Assembly: GCA_018524725.1 (NCBI GenBank) | Contig: JAEUWP010000394.1 | Span: 62,001 to 126,000 of the forward strand | From: Podaxis mareebaensis | Taxonomy: Eukaryota; Basidiomycota; Agaricomycetes; Agaricales; Agaricaceae | Reading direction: 5' to 3' | Length of the DNA stretch: 64,000 nucleotides | Shown here: positions 12,531-24,014 of the stretch, in pieces | Numbering within the stretch: the first letter of the stretch is position 1 | How the letters are laid out: every line of letters starts with the position of its first letter | The notes under the pieces: generated by a model | What the model saw: the letters and a program-made list of their open reading frames with translations, nothing else | Databases searched by the model: none | Told to the model about the DNA's origin: nothing | Made by a program: the position numbers and the translations under genes

Positions 12531-13597
12531 TCAGGGAGATTCGTCATGCTTCCCTGAAGCGGTCTCTGCCTGCTTCATCTTTTTGCCGAGAATCTTTGCA
12601 CTCACCTAGAATGAAGCTAGTGAGTACGCGTGGTGTGGCTGAATAGAGTATGACTTGCGGGCTTACGTTGCGTATGTGCATGGCGGCCCGCTCGACACCA
12701 AATTCTTTGCTGAGTTTATACTTTTCGAGCGCCTCTTCCAGTCTACCGGCTAGATTTCAATGTGCTAAGATTAGATACAATGCTAGGAGGGTCGTGGAGA
12801 TGGGATGAAAACTGACTGGCTTCCAAGACAGCGGCATGGTTAAAGGCTATCTCAGGATCCTCGGGCGAAAGCGAGGAAGCAATCCTGTTGGGCGTATCAA
12901 CAAGGTGTGGTGTTATGTTATGAGAGTGTAGGTCAACGTACTCGAGGTGGTGGAGAGCAAGGTCCGGACGGGGAACTTGAGGTGAACGTTAAGTTTGCGG
13001 TACAAGTGACATGAAGCCTCGGCGAGACATACCGGGGGAGATGATGTAAGCACTTGCAAGGTCTGGTGGAGGTGGTGATCGGCGTATGAGCAGTTGGGGA
13101 AAGAGACGGACGGCGTACTTGTGTGTGCATCTGGACTTGATGGCTGAAGTGCAATTGACTCTTTCCACGCGGCGATTGCATCGTCATACTCCTCTGGATG
13201 TCCGTCAATCATGGGGTCTCTGCAAGCGTAGAAGAGTACACAGACTCAGGTGGTAGTGGGTTACGCCTAGGTTGAAGAGCGAGCTTGCATTTTTCTTAAT
13301 TTCAGCGCTGCGTTTGTAGAGCTCTTTCGCGCCTTGTACGTCACCCTCCTCGAGCTTAGTGGTGCCCTGCTCCAAGCACCGTATTGCCTCCGCTTCCGCT
13401 GGGTCGGATGCGGTTGAATGCGGGGTTACGGATGTAGCCCATCCTGTCGCCGGGGATGTTGAGAAAGAAGTGGCGCATGGTGAACAAAGCGTACTTCTGG
13501 AAGTGCTTGTGGCTAGATTAGTTCTTGTTGGCAGACGAGGACGGGATCGGAGACCGGCAGCAAAGGCGCGAGAGACGAGACGTGAGGCGGAAAACAT
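12531..13597 (-). CDS. Mitochondrial TPR-repeat protein
   Basis: Tetratricopeptide protein with a probable mitochondrial presequence: the first 40 residues (MFSASRLVSRAFAAGLRSRP...) are rich in Arg, Ser and Ala and lack acids. TPR helices follow: KLEEGDVQGAKELYKRSAEI, SLFNLGVTHYHL, EYDDAIAAWKESIALQPSS, NLASAYIIS, PDLALHHLE, EIAFNHAAVLEA and RLEEALEKYKLSKEFG, ending KILGKKMKQAE. Downstream exons join with clean GT-AG introns. The first junction is odd: the only way to keep frame between VTHYHL and MIDGHPEE is an intron of just 22-28 nt near 13218-13245. The gene starts 179 bp from TIM23 on the opposite strand. Exact function unknown. Confidence 0.78.
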
Positions 13598-13776
13598 TCT
13601 CCAATATCCTCCAATATTTTACTGGCTTAATTGTCTGAACAGCAGTATGTCATTGCAGCAAGTCACGTGGACGTGTGTCACTGCCCTATTTCGAAAATTT
13701 GGCTAGCGTCACTTCCAAACGCGTCTTCACCCCGTCCTCATCGTCCTCCGCGGTCACCTCCTCCTCTTTCTCCGCC
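13598..13776. promoter_or_regulatory. Shared divergent promoter, TPR gene and TIM23
   Basis: 179 bp separate the two start codons of divergently transcribed genes, both for mitochondrial proteins. CT-rich stretches lie just before the TIM23 start. Co-regulation is an inference from spacing and shared destination. Confidence 0.45.
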
Positions 13777-14704
13777 ATGTCGTCGTCCAACTCGCGTTCA
13801 GAGTCTCATTCCTCGTCGGCCGACGTCCTCAGCGCCGCAGACTTTTCCAAATCGGCCGCCGCTTCCCCGTCCCCGGAACATGCCCCAACTGCAAACGACC
13901 TCCTCATGGCCGCCTATGACCCAGTAAAACTGCACCCCCTGGCTGGCCTGGGAGACAAACTCGATTATCTGCTTCTTGAGGATGACAAGACAAACGATCT
14001 CCCTGGCGCCGGTACAGCGATTCCTTCAAGGGGGTGGAGTGACGACCTTTGTTACGGGACGGGTACCATGTATCTTAGTGGTAGGTGCAGATCTCTTTCA
14101 AATTACTCAATTCGAAACCGTTCTTCTCGCTTCGGACTTCGCTTGTTCCCTGCACCTCTCCCACCTTATCTCGCCATCTCGGACGTCCCATTCTTAGGCC
14201 TCTTATTGTTCTGGATCCGTCACATGCTCAACCCCTTTTTCCAGGTCTGACCCTTGGTGGTTTGTGGGGGCTACGGGAGGGCGCTCGACGGCCACTCGCC
14301 GTTTCAAATACCAGACTGCGGATCAATAGCATCCTTAATTCTGTCACAAGAAGAGGCACATTTATTGGTAATTCGGCTGGTGTTATGGGTGCGTGCACTC
14401 TTCCCCTTTCGTGGAGCCTCCCCCTGAGATCACCCGGTTCTCCCTTTCCACAGCCCTCGTATATAATGCTATTAATTCTTCAATTGATGCTGCGCGTGGA
14501 AGACACGATACCCTCGGTAGTATGACTGCTGGCGCATTGACAGGTGCGCTATACAAGTCAACAGGTAATGAGTTTACGTCTTGACATCTCGAATCTTCGA
14601 TCCTGATCGTCCTTTTGTCAGCCGGAGTCAAACCTATGATAGTTGCTGCGACCATCGTTTCGGGAATGGCGGGCGTTTGGAGCGTCGTGAAAAAGAGTGT
14701 TTGA
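13777..14704 (+). CDS. Mitochondrial import channel subunit Tim23
   Basis: Core channel subunit of the TIM23 presequence translocase in the mitochondrial inner membrane. The hydrophilic Ser-rich N-terminus (about 50 residues) is followed by KLHPLAGLGDKLDYLLLED and GWSDDLCYGTGTMYLSG, then the Tim17/22/23 membrane region: GLTLGGLWGLREGARR, LRINSILNSVTRRG, GNSAGVMALVYNAINSSID and GSMTAGALTGALYKST, ending WSVVKKSV. The glycine-rich GxxxG-type helices are clear. Exons: 13777-14080, 14245-14398, 14454-14564, 14622-14704, all joined in phase. Length (about 217 residues) is normal for the family. Confidence 0.93.
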
Positions 14705-15069
14705 TCCCACCTTAGATGTAATTACAACCTTAATTTTCTCCCCACTCCCTCGGTTCTTCCCTCTTGGCAACTGTGAGTGATTTCCCTCAAAGAAGAAAAC
14801 CCGCGAAGAGATTCCATCAACTTTGGAGAGTATTCGGGTATCCATTTGTTCGGTCTGCCAGATTGACCCCGGATATAGACCTGTGATCTGACATACTTCC
14901 AGAACTTTAGATGATGTCTGGCATCTCTTGTCTTCGTTATTTCGTACGCATCTAGCTTCTACCCCTTTCAAGAGCGATATAAATTCATCCCCTGCTAAGT
15001 CTTCGGTTCACATTCAATCCCAGTTAGCGAAACTGGACCTAGCTAAAAAGCGCTAAGCCAAACACCCTG
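14705..15069. other. Intergenic spacer
   Basis: 365 bp between TIM23 and the velvet gene in tandem orientation. No feature recognised. Confidence 0.4.
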
Positions 15070-16481
15070 ATGTCGCGGATATTCCCCGGTTCCGAGAACA
15101 TGCAAATTGATGACGACAGTCTAACTTGCCTCGAGTACAAAACCGGTGTGTGCTCGAGGATGCCACCGAGATGGCGACGTCAAGGGTCCCCCTTCATTTA
15201 CAAGGTTAATTTCTCCTTCATCTGTCCCATACATACGATTGACCAACTGTTATAGTTACATCTTTCCTCTCCGGTAACGATCAGGCTCATGAAGCACGAC
15301 TGTCATGTGCCATCCTCAACTCCGCTGTTTAGTTCCATTCGTCGGCGCGCCAAAAGAACTCCCTGCGGTTCTTCTTCTTGCATAAAATATGCTTCCGGTC
15401 AGTCAACCAGCCGCCTTACCCCGCACACCCAACGGTCTGTAAGCAGCAGTGACCATTCTACCCCTCGATCATTCTCGTCCGTAGGCTCTCCCTCTCCCGC
15501 GAGCCAGAGCCCCCCTTCGAGCCAAAATTCGGCTACTGAGTTCCCCTCACAACCACCTTCCCTCGCCAGACCTCCGCCCAGGATTCAGGTTGCTTCGCTC
15601 CTCGCAGATCCTCAAACGAGGTACGGCTCCCCGTTCCATCATACCCCTTGAACACTGATTCAACATCAAGGCACAGGTCATACCACCTCGATATTGTCCA
15701 ACATCCGCAAAAGACGGCGGAATTCGGACAATCTAGTCTATCTCGACTGCCCATAACCCCGCCCATCATTGCGCAATTAACTGTGAGAGACCCCTCTGGC
15801 AACTCCGTTGTGCCGTACGTCCCCTTTCTTTGGATAAATGTTTCTCAGACTTCTTTCGCATATCTCTCCGTTGACAACGCTTTTTTTCTGGTTTGTTGTT
15901 TTGTTTGTGGTTATATAGCGAGGCGGAGTTGCCGTTCCTAATTGCGCATTTGTCGTTGTATTCGGAGGATGGGTTGACACCGTTGGATATGGGGTCAGAT
16001 ATTGGATGTGGCTCGACGCCGCCAATATTGTATGGTAACCTTGTTTCCTCGGTAGATCAACTTGAGGACCTTCAAGGAAACGTGGGGCTGTTTTTCTTGT
16101 TCCCGGATGTGAGCATTCGTTGGCGCGGTCGGTACCAGCTTGGGATCACGCTCACGAGATTGTCAGGGTGAGTCTGGGATGGTTTTGGGGGGGTGTTTTG
16201 TTTCGGTGGTTAAATGATTTTAGGACCGATTCTTCGGGATCAATTGGCCTAGCGGGCCAGGGGACGGTTTTGGCGGAAGCAAGAACGAGGCCGTTTGAGG
16301 TTCTTGCTTTGAACCAGTATACTGCCGTTCGTATGTTAAATTCCGGTTCAACGTGTTGATGTGGAATCTGATCTTTCTTGGACTTGCTCTTTTCCCCGGT
16401 TAAGCACCTACTCGCTTGACACAGTGTTTCCTCCGACAGGGTGCTAGGATGCTCACGTATATGCCACCGACGAGTTCTTGA
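15070..16481 (+). CDS. Velvet-domain transcription factor
   Basis: Velvet proteins are fungal transcription regulators of development, sporulation and secondary metabolism that bind DNA and form dimers. After a long Ser/Pro-rich N-terminus, the domain is seen as YHLDIVQHPQKTAEFG, RLPITPPIIAQLTVRD, LPFLIAHLSLYSEDG, LYGNLVSSVDQLEDLQGNVG, LFFLFPDVSIRWRGRYQLGI and RPFEVLALNQYTAV, ending QCFLRQGARML. Exons: 15070-15204, 15256-15620, 15677-15814, 15919-16167, 16224-16330, 16405-16481. The last exon is supported by the velvet-like C-terminus. The usual RACGxGxxDRR segment is weakly conserved (TAEFGQSSLSR). It may be a VosA- or VelB-type member; the N-terminal exon and start are less certain. Confidence 0.8.
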
Positions 16482-17108
16482 GGGTTGCAGGGTGTTGGAT
16501 TGGGTGTGTTGACGGACTGACTGTAGTTCCTTCGTTCTCGTTAATTGTTATACCCACTTTGTGATCTCTTGTTGATGGGCTTTCATTGGTGCGGATCTTT
16601 CGGTCTTGGTATATATATCTTATGTTTTCCGCAAATTGGTGGCTTAGCACCCAAGGCTTAATCCCGCGGCCGATCACGTGCGTGGCAGTGGCGTTGAACG
16701 ATCCTGACTCGCCAGACGCTGCTGAGATGATCGGTGGTGGTAGGCTATGACTCTAAATCAAGTGTTGTGCGTGTACAGTCCCACTCCGAGGAGGCATGAA
16801 GTCTATACAGAGCTACTATATCGCAGGAAGCAAGGAGGAGAATGGGAGACGAGTTAACGATGAAATCACCACATGTTAGCCGCGTTTTTTCTGAATTCTC
16901 AGCCGTACCGGGCAGTGATGGGCCCAGGCTCCGGACTATATTTGGCAAGCCGAGGTGGTAAACTGTCCAGTAAAATCCCGCAGCAGCAGCGCCTCGCACC
17001 AATTTAGTACAACGCGTGTGATAGTACTTATTAACGTGCTCAAAACAGCGGACGCATTATTCTCTCTTTTTCTTTCCTCCCTCCACCACCCTCTTCATCC
17101 CTCTTGAC
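16482..17108. other. Gene-free stretch
   Basis: 627 bp; no gene recognised. The last 60 bp before ATG 17109 are CT-rich (tctctctttttctttcctcc), a common promoter-proximal feature in fungi. Confidence 0.4.
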
Positions 17109-17824
17109 ATGAGTGCAAACGATTATTACGGAAAACCACAGGACGGACAACCACCTCAAGGAGGCTATTATCCTCCGCCACAAGGTGCGTGTGTTTCTCA
17201 TCCGACGGACCGGGTTGTTGGGAGAACTCTTGTGATATCTTGGATCTTATCTGTGGTGAGGAAAAATGGGTGGATGTCTTCGAGTTGGGAATCTGGCAAT
17301 CTGAGGGTTCCCGGTCGTTGGTTTTGTCGGATGTGAGGATGTTGGGAACTCGTAGGTTGACGAACTCGTACCATTTTGCAGGTCCTCCTCCTGGTCAGGG
17401 TGGTTACTATCCTCAGGCATGTACTCGGTTCTGTGGACCGGAGAGGCTGTATTGACTATTTGAAATGTCCAGCAACCTCCTCAGGCGTACCAGGGAGGCT
17501 ATTACCAAGGCCCTCCTCCGCCGGGTGGCGGTTACCCGCAGCAGGGGTACGCACCTCAGCCCGGACCGCAGACGGTCTACGTGTATGTATTGCACCGCCT
17601 TGTGAATGAGGTTATGTGGCGTACTGATAGGGATCTGGATCGGCATTCGTAGGCAACAAACACCCCAGAAGGACTCGGGATCGTCGGCTGGGTGTATGGC
17701 CTGTTTGGCTGGTATATGTTTGTGTTGCTGTGCAGAGGGTATGAATGGCATCATTTATTTTTGCTTGATTAGTACACTGACATTTTGACGACTTGGTGCA
17801 GAAATCTGCGACTGTATCTTCTAA
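17109..17824 (+). CDS. CYSTM-type Gly/Tyr/Pro/Gln-rich small protein
   Basis: Small membrane-associated protein with a cysteine-rich C-terminal hydrophobic segment (CYSTM type), a family tied to stress tolerance. The body is a repeated Gly-Gly-Tyr-Tyr-Pro/Gln-rich region (QGGYYPPPQG, GQGGYYPQ, YQGGYYQGPPPPGGGY). The C-terminus reads GCMACLAGICLCCCAEEICDCIF. Exons: 17109-17184, 17381-17416, 17473-17582, 17653-17738, 17802-17824. The second intron begins with GCATGT after CAG, so it is a GC-AG intron; no GT donor gives the right frame. About 110 residues. Confidence 0.8.
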
Positions 17825-18439
17825 GTCCGGAGATAATCATGCTAGCCATGGCATAACGCAACGCCTCGAATCTTATGTCTGGAGATGACGGTTATTATTG
17901 ATCTTTGGACCTGTATTGTCCATATTGCTTCTTGCTGCTCGCCCTATGTTATAGCGCTGTTTGCTATACCCTTATGTATTCGATGACTCTTTGTTCAAGT
18001 TTGGAACTAAAGGGGTCGGACCAACGACAATCATGAGGGTGGTTGACGTCGTGCTTATTTTCCATCAATTTGTTGAGTTAAATTTGGGAGATGTGCTATT
18101 CAAAATATAGCTGAAGCCGAAGCTTAAGACGCCTACTAGAGTTGGGTGCGACGTCAAACAGAATCGAGTATGGAGCGAATACAACAAGGGGACTTATTGT
18201 GCTGAGAAATTATGTTATAGTGTCTCCTTTCTGCTCTCCACAGGAGAGAGAACGAGATCAGAGTCCGGTTGGCAGGTCGTAAGTATGTACTGAGCAGCGA
18301 GCGTTACGGTGTGTCACGTGAGACAGCGAATCAAACAGGTGTGATTGGTTGGCAAATTCCCGATTCATTCCGTTGAGGTAGGTTACGCGTGACAGAGTCA
18401 CCCATTTCTACCCCTTCCTCCCAAAAACCTGCGTCCAAA
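17825..18439. other. Gene-free stretch
   Basis: 615 bp; CYSTM 3' UTR and cytochrome c1 promoter presumed. No other feature seen. Confidence 0.4.
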
Positions 18440-19771
18440 ATGCTGTCGAGGCTAACAGCAGGAGCCTTCAAGAACGCTGCCAACTTTAGCGTATCCCGCT
18501 CCTCCACCTTGTTCTCTGGCTCCCGTACTGCCTCGGTGTGTAGTTTTTCGTGTATGAGGACCCGCGTTCTGACCAGGTCATTGTCACGGTACTCCAGGTC
18601 CGCTTTGCTTCAACTAAGGCGTCGCCCTCCGCTTTCGAGGTGTGTGCAGTGCATTTGGGGAGAAACGAGGGTTCTGAAATTAGGCTGTAGTCGTTGGCGA
18701 ATTCTCGCGCGGCTCTCGCGTCCGTCACACTTTTCACCGCTGGCTCGATAGCTTGGTATACCCACCTCTACGGTACCCTTCCCTTCATTGGTGAAGTGCA
18801 CGCTAGCCACCTCAGCGACGAGGGTCTCCATCCTACTGCCTACCCATGGTCGCACAAGGGCCCATTTGACTCGTTTGACCACGCGAGGTGAGCCCGATCT
18901 TTTCCGTGACTGGGTTCGGCATTTAATTATCATTTCCGAATTAGTATCCGCCGCGGTTACCAGGTGTATCGCGAAGTTTGTGCAGCATGCCACTCTCTTG
19001 ATCGTATCGCATGGCGTAACCTTGTTGGTGTTTCGCACACTGCGGATGAGGCGCGTGCGATGGCTGAGGAGGTGGAATATACGGATGGGCCTAATGCTGA
19101 GGGTGAGATGTTCCAGCGCCCTGGTAAGCTTGCGGACTATATGCCAGCTCCTTACCCCAATGAGGAGGCTGCCCGTTCCAGCAACGGTGGTGCCCTTCCT
19201 CCCGACTTGAGTTTGATCATCAAGGCTCGCCATGGTGGTGCTGTACGTGCTGTCTGTTAATTTGAGATGGCGCGTGGAGGCTAATTTTGGTTTCAGGACT
19301 ATGTATTCTCTCTTTTGACTGGCTACATCGATCCCCCTGCTGGTGTTGAAATTCGTGAGGGCATGAACTACAACCCCTATTTCCCTGGTGGTGCTATTTC
19401 CATGGCTCGTGTTCTGTTTGATGGTTTGGTTGAGTACGACGATGGTGCGTTGTTTCCTTTGTTCTGAAAAGTTAGGGGCGCGATTCTAACAAGTTTATAG
19501 GTACTCCTGCCACTACCTCGCAAATGGCCAAGGATGTTGTTACCTTCCTCAGTTGGGCTGCTGAGCCCGAGCATGACGAGAGGAAACAGTATGGTATCAA
19601 GGCTGTCATTCTTTTCTCCACCCTCTTCTGCCTATCCCTCTACGTCAAGCGATTCAAGTGGAACGCCATCAAGAACAGGAAGATTAGTGAGCTTGGGTGA
19701 TATGTTATTGTGTTGAATAACCGCTGACTTATTGCATCACAGTCTACAACCCTCCCACCAATACTCATTAG
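18440..19771 (+). CDS. Cytochrome c1, haem protein of complex III
   Basis: Membrane-anchored c-type cytochrome of the mitochondrial bc1 complex, passing electrons from the Rieske protein to cytochrome c. The N-terminal presequence is basic and Ser-rich. Exon 2 (42 nt, 18598-18639) adds [14 protein letters not shown]. The haem site is VCAACHSLD (Cys-Ala-Ala-Cys-His). Family blocks: [57 protein letters not shown] (axial Met), [19 protein letters not shown], and the C-terminal anchor [20 protein letters not shown]. Exons: 18440-18535, 18598-18639, 18691-18887, 18945-19242, 19297-19444, 19501-19686, 19743-19771. All key residues are present and length is normal. Confidence 0.94.
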
Positions 19772-20099
19772 TGAAGGGGCTATTGTATACATTCTAGATG
19801 ACATGTGCTTGAGGAGCTTATACATCAACCTGCTAATAGAACTGCGTGAAGAATATTCATTTATTATTTTTATTGGATGGCTGGACAGTGGACGGTGAAC
19901 TGAGAGACGCTATTTAGGGTTGTTTGCTAACGCATTGGGCCTGATATTTCCCACGATCACTTTGCCTTGCTAAGAGCCTTGACGTGCGTCTGGCACTATA
20001 CCCTTGACCTCACCCGTGGTTAGCCTGCTGCTTTTCTTCCTACCATTTTCACCTCCTTGCACTGATACCATCTCAATACACCGATAAACCCACGCCGGC
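19772..20099. other. Intergenic spacer
   Basis: 328 bp between CYT1 and THP3, tandem orientation; no further feature seen. Confidence 0.4.
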
Positions 20100-21989
20100 A
20101 TGTCGAGTGATTCTTGGCCTCCTCAACTCAAGTGAGTGAGCGCACGTAAACTGAATCGGATCATGCTTCACAGTCTCTTACCAATGCAGAGAATGGGTCG
20201 CAAAATGCCTCGGACAAATGACTGACGCAAATAGACAAGAGGCTCAAGCTGAATTAAGACAGGTAATCGCTGACGCTTTCGCCGCTCATGCGCTCTGGAC
20301 GACAGACTGGGAGGGTGTCCAACTGAAAAGGTTCCCCCCGGCATTACCTAGTTCCACCGCCATTAGGAAAAGCTGATGCTTTCTATCATGCAGTCTTGCT
20401 CCTAAACCTCCGCTGAATTTTAGTAACCTCAAACGCAAAAAGTGGGTATTCCATTTCGGATCGTAAATTTGATTATATCTGACGTTTCTCTTCTCCTTGG
20501 TTCTTGTAGTGCATCTGATAATCAGCCGCCATTAAGCAAGAAAGCAAAGAAAGCGGCCTTGAAACAAGCACAACATGCACAAGTCTCAACAGGTTCACAT
20601 TCCTCCTCCGTTGCTGTTGACTTCAATGACCAAGCTGCACTTAATCGGAGAGCTGAGAGGTTCCAGCGGGAGCATGAGTTGGAGAGGATGAAGCAGTTGC
20701 GTGTGTCCAAGTCACGGGCGATACCGTCATCTGTTAGTCATGCCAATGGATATTTGTATGAGAATGGGAGGGCGGCGTCGGTGTTTTCGAATGGGAATTC
20801 GACGGATGAGCCTGAGGCTGACCCGGTGAGTCGTCTTGATGTAGCTTCATATACCAGGTGGTTGATTGTGGATTTTTGTTAGAATGTTATTGATTGGGAC
20901 AAACATACGATCGTTGGGACTTCGCAAGAGATCTTCAAGGAGTATCTACGGTTGACCAGTGTATGTGAGCCTTTGTCTTTCACGGACGCTTGCCTTATAA
21001 GGCATTGACCAGGAACCTAAACCCGAGACAATACGGCCGTATCCTGTCCTCCAAGTGACTCTCGCAGAGCTCAAGAAACGCTGGAGGGAGAAGGCGCCGT
21101 ATCACTGGATCTGCAGTCAATTCAAGAGTCTACGACAAGATCTCACAGTGCGTCGTGATCCTCTCCCACCCGGTGACATGATTCAGCAACCTTGTCACAG
21201 GTCCAACGGATCAAAAACGAATTTACTGTGCAAGTGTACGAAATTCATGCTCGTATGGCTCTTGAGACAGTGAGTTATTGGTAAGTCTTTATTGTCGTGA
21301 ATGGCTGAATATTGCGGTACAGAGCGACATGGTGGAGTACAACCAGTGCCAAGCTACCTTGAAAACTTTGTATGATCTTGGTATCCCAGGAAAAGTCGAA
21401 GAGTTCACGGCCTATCGGATCCTCATGTTGCTCCACGGACGAAATCGAAGCGGTGAGTCGTATAAATGAATATTTGGAGTAACGATGGCTAATAGAACGG
21501 GACGTCGGGCAGAATTGACTTTATATGTAGGTCAGCTAACACCAAAACAGAAAGCGGATGAAGCCGTTCAGCATGCGTTGGCGGTTCAGCGAGCAATTGC
21601 GCTGGGCAACTACCATTCGCTCTTTGAGTTGTACCTTTCAGCGCCTAACATGGGTGCATATATTATGGATCACTTTATCGACCGAGAACGGATACGGGCT
21701 CTCATCACCATCTCAAAAGCGTGAGTGGTCCTTGGATTTTTTTTCCCGCATATACTAAAATGTCCCTCACAGATACAGAACGATACCGCTAACATTCATT
21801 CACAATGAGCTCGCATTTGATTCGCTGGAAGTAGCGCGGACATTCCTCGTGGACCACTCATGTGCATTCTTTGTGGACGCCAACGTTCCTGATAACCAAA
21901 AGAATATTGATTGCAAAACGGCAATACCCAGGTTTATGGAAGTTTATGAAGGGAAATATCGTAAGGTTGGGATCAAAGGTGCAATATGA
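20100..21989 (+). CDS. SAC3/GANP-family protein, Thp3/LENG8-like
   Basis: Relative of yeast Thp3 and animal LENG8, which work with a PCI-domain partner in transcription elongation and mRNA processing. The spliced N-terminus (MSSDSWPPQLKEWVAKCLG) is followed by a Lys-rich stretch (LSKKAKKAALKQ) and RRAERFQREHELER, then DWDKHTIVGTSQEIFKEYLRLT. The SAC3/GANP core reads YPVLQVTLAELKKRW, YHWICSQFKSLRQDLTVQRI, EIHARMALE, DMVEYNQCQATLKTLYDLGI, EFTAYRILM and FIDRERIRAL. About nine short introns; one acceptor is at 21218 or close by. The gene is convergent with SEN2; the stop codons lie 378 bp apart. Confidence 0.85.
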
Positions 21990-22367
21990 CTCGTTCTTCG
22001 TCGTTTCGCATTATATCATCTACGAGGCTTTGTTGCGACCGTTGTTCGGCCGTTGTCGTTGTGCTGCTAGTATCACCCTGGGTCGTTGACTTGGGTGAGC
22101 TGGATGATAGTCGCGGTGGTGGGGTGGGAGAACGTTCCTGGTTGGTTGATTGGTTGGTTTTTTCTTAGTTGAGTCTTGCGCTAGGTGCATACCTTGCCCT
22201 TTGGCGCGCTTGTGTTGATTTATCCACTTATTGATTATCATATACCGATGATGGTATTGTATTGTTTATATGGATTAATGCAACCAAATTGCGGAAAGCA
22301 AAATCCTTTTGCAATGTCGAATGAATCGAGATACAATGTGAATCAAAGCTTGATGGGCGGGGAGAAC
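21990..22367. other. Convergent intergenic region THP3/SEN2
   Basis: 378 bp between two 3' ends. It should hold both polyadenylation regions; no gene recognised. Confidence 0.4.
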
Positions 22368-23844
22368 TAGTCGCGCATCCGTGCGGGTATGAATCTGCGG
22401 AGGATGACTTCACGGATGGAGTAGTGTGCTAGGCAGGCGGGGGTGTTGAGGATGTCGGGAGAGACACGACTGCGAGCGGGGATTGTGACGTAGACGAGGA
22501 CGAGCGTCTTGTACACACTCGCGCATCAGTTAGAGTCTGATATAGAAAACCAGGCGAGCTGACCTTTTGAACTTGAGAGTTGACACGGTTTATTGTACTG
22601 AGCCACGACCAAGGGAAAGGCGAGGCGTTTTCAAGATTGAGGATGGATTGGGATTGGTCTGCTGGGTCTTCGTATACTGGGCATACGACTAGTGCGAATC
22701 TGGAACGGTTGAATAGTATCATGAGTAACGGCCTCTGGCCCGTAAGAAGATTGAACGTACTCGGCGTGTGCAAAGACGGGGCCACGTTTATATAGGAGGT
22801 AGTCGACGCAGAATTTGATGCCGCCTTTGACGACCCAACCGAGGGAGCGGTAGTGGTGGTAGACCATATAGTGGATAAGGAAGGGGTTGTCGAGTTGGAG
22901 GGGCGTAGATGGTGAGAGCGGTGAGGGTACTGATACCTGCTTGGGTGAGGATGTGGATGTGGATGAGGGCGAGGAAGTGGAGACGAGAGGGAGGTGCGCA
23001 AGCTGAAATGAGATCCAGATTTGTTGGAGAGACATGGGTTCTGATGTGTGTGGGTCAAGGACGGTAAGACAGTCGAGTGTCCAGAGGAGGAAGAATGCTT
23101 CCTGGAGGGTCAGTTGGAGGTGCTCGACGTCGACTAGAGGGTCTTGTTCTTCATTTTCGTCTATTGGCGCCGCTGGTGACTCCGTTTCTGGTTTTTGTTC
23201 GGCGGGGGTCTCTGCGGGGTCGTCGGGAGAGGGTTCTTCTGGAACGGAGGAGGTAGGTTGGGAGGGTTTCCAAGTCGCTGCGGAGGGGATAGCGGGTCCT
23301 GAGAGGGCTGGTGTAATTACTCGGCCTTGGGTGGCGAAAATGAGCTCTGCTTCTTCTGCAACTGCAGCTATTGCTTTTGCGCGGTCTGCCTTGAATTGTT
23401 TACGTTCTGCTCTTCGTTTGGCCGTTATCTCTTCCGAAGTCATTTCTTTTTTCTTGTCATTACAGACATGATGAGATAACATATTGGATTGTACATACGT
23501 TTTCCACCGGACTTTCGAATGTTGAGTTGACGAGTGTACCAGCTAGGTTCACTGCGCGAGAGATCGCCCTTGCCAAAGAAACCGCGCCGCCAGAGGATCA
23601 AGACATCATCGGATTTGGTTACCCAGATTGAACGTGTGTATGGGTCAAATACACCTTCACAGTGGGGGTTGTCAATGCGAGTCAGGGAGAGACCAAGGAA
23701 AGCGAGGATGGATTGGATGCGTGAGGGTGGTGGTTGTGAGAGGAGGACGGGAAGAGGGTGTGCGTATATGCGTGCAGCCTCTGCTTTGCGACCGCCTGAT
23801 TTTCCTTTGGGTCGTGAATTTGAGGAGGGTGTTATCAGGGACAT
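22368..23844 (-). CDS. tRNA-splicing endonuclease catalytic subunit Sen2
   Basis: One of the two nuclease subunits of the SEN complex that cuts introns from pre-tRNA. The N-terminal part has IDNPHCEGVFDPYTRSIWV and LWRRGFFGKGDLSRSEPSW, both typical of Sen2, followed by a charged helix (AKRRAERKQFKADRAKAIAA) and an acidic Pro/Ser linker. The catalytic block is YRSLGWVVKGGIKFCVDYLL then YKRGPVFAHAEFALVV; Tyr and His are eight residues apart as in the known triad, and the Lys is in NSQVQKTLVLVYV. Exon junctions: intron 23453-23498; donor at 22758 giving HAEF; then a short intron before TLVLVYV. Start ATG 23844 is 170 bp from the dynein IC start on the other strand. Confidence 0.92.
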
Positions 23845-24014
23845 TGGTGTTGGTGATGGTATTATATCATTTGAGGTGAAGGATCTATGAATGGGTTGTG
23901 ATGGGTAACAAGTGTAAACACCACGCTCTGCCCTTTCTGGGGTCGCGTCGCGAAACTACAACAGTTTGTTGATACTTGATACCCACTTTTGATTTCTTCC
24001 CTTCCCTTCCCATA
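23845..24014. promoter_or_regulatory. Shared divergent promoter, SEN2 and dynein IC
   Basis: 170 bp between two divergent start codons. A CT-rich stretch (ttcttcccttcccttcccat) precedes the dynein IC start. No specific factor site identified. Confidence 0.4.
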
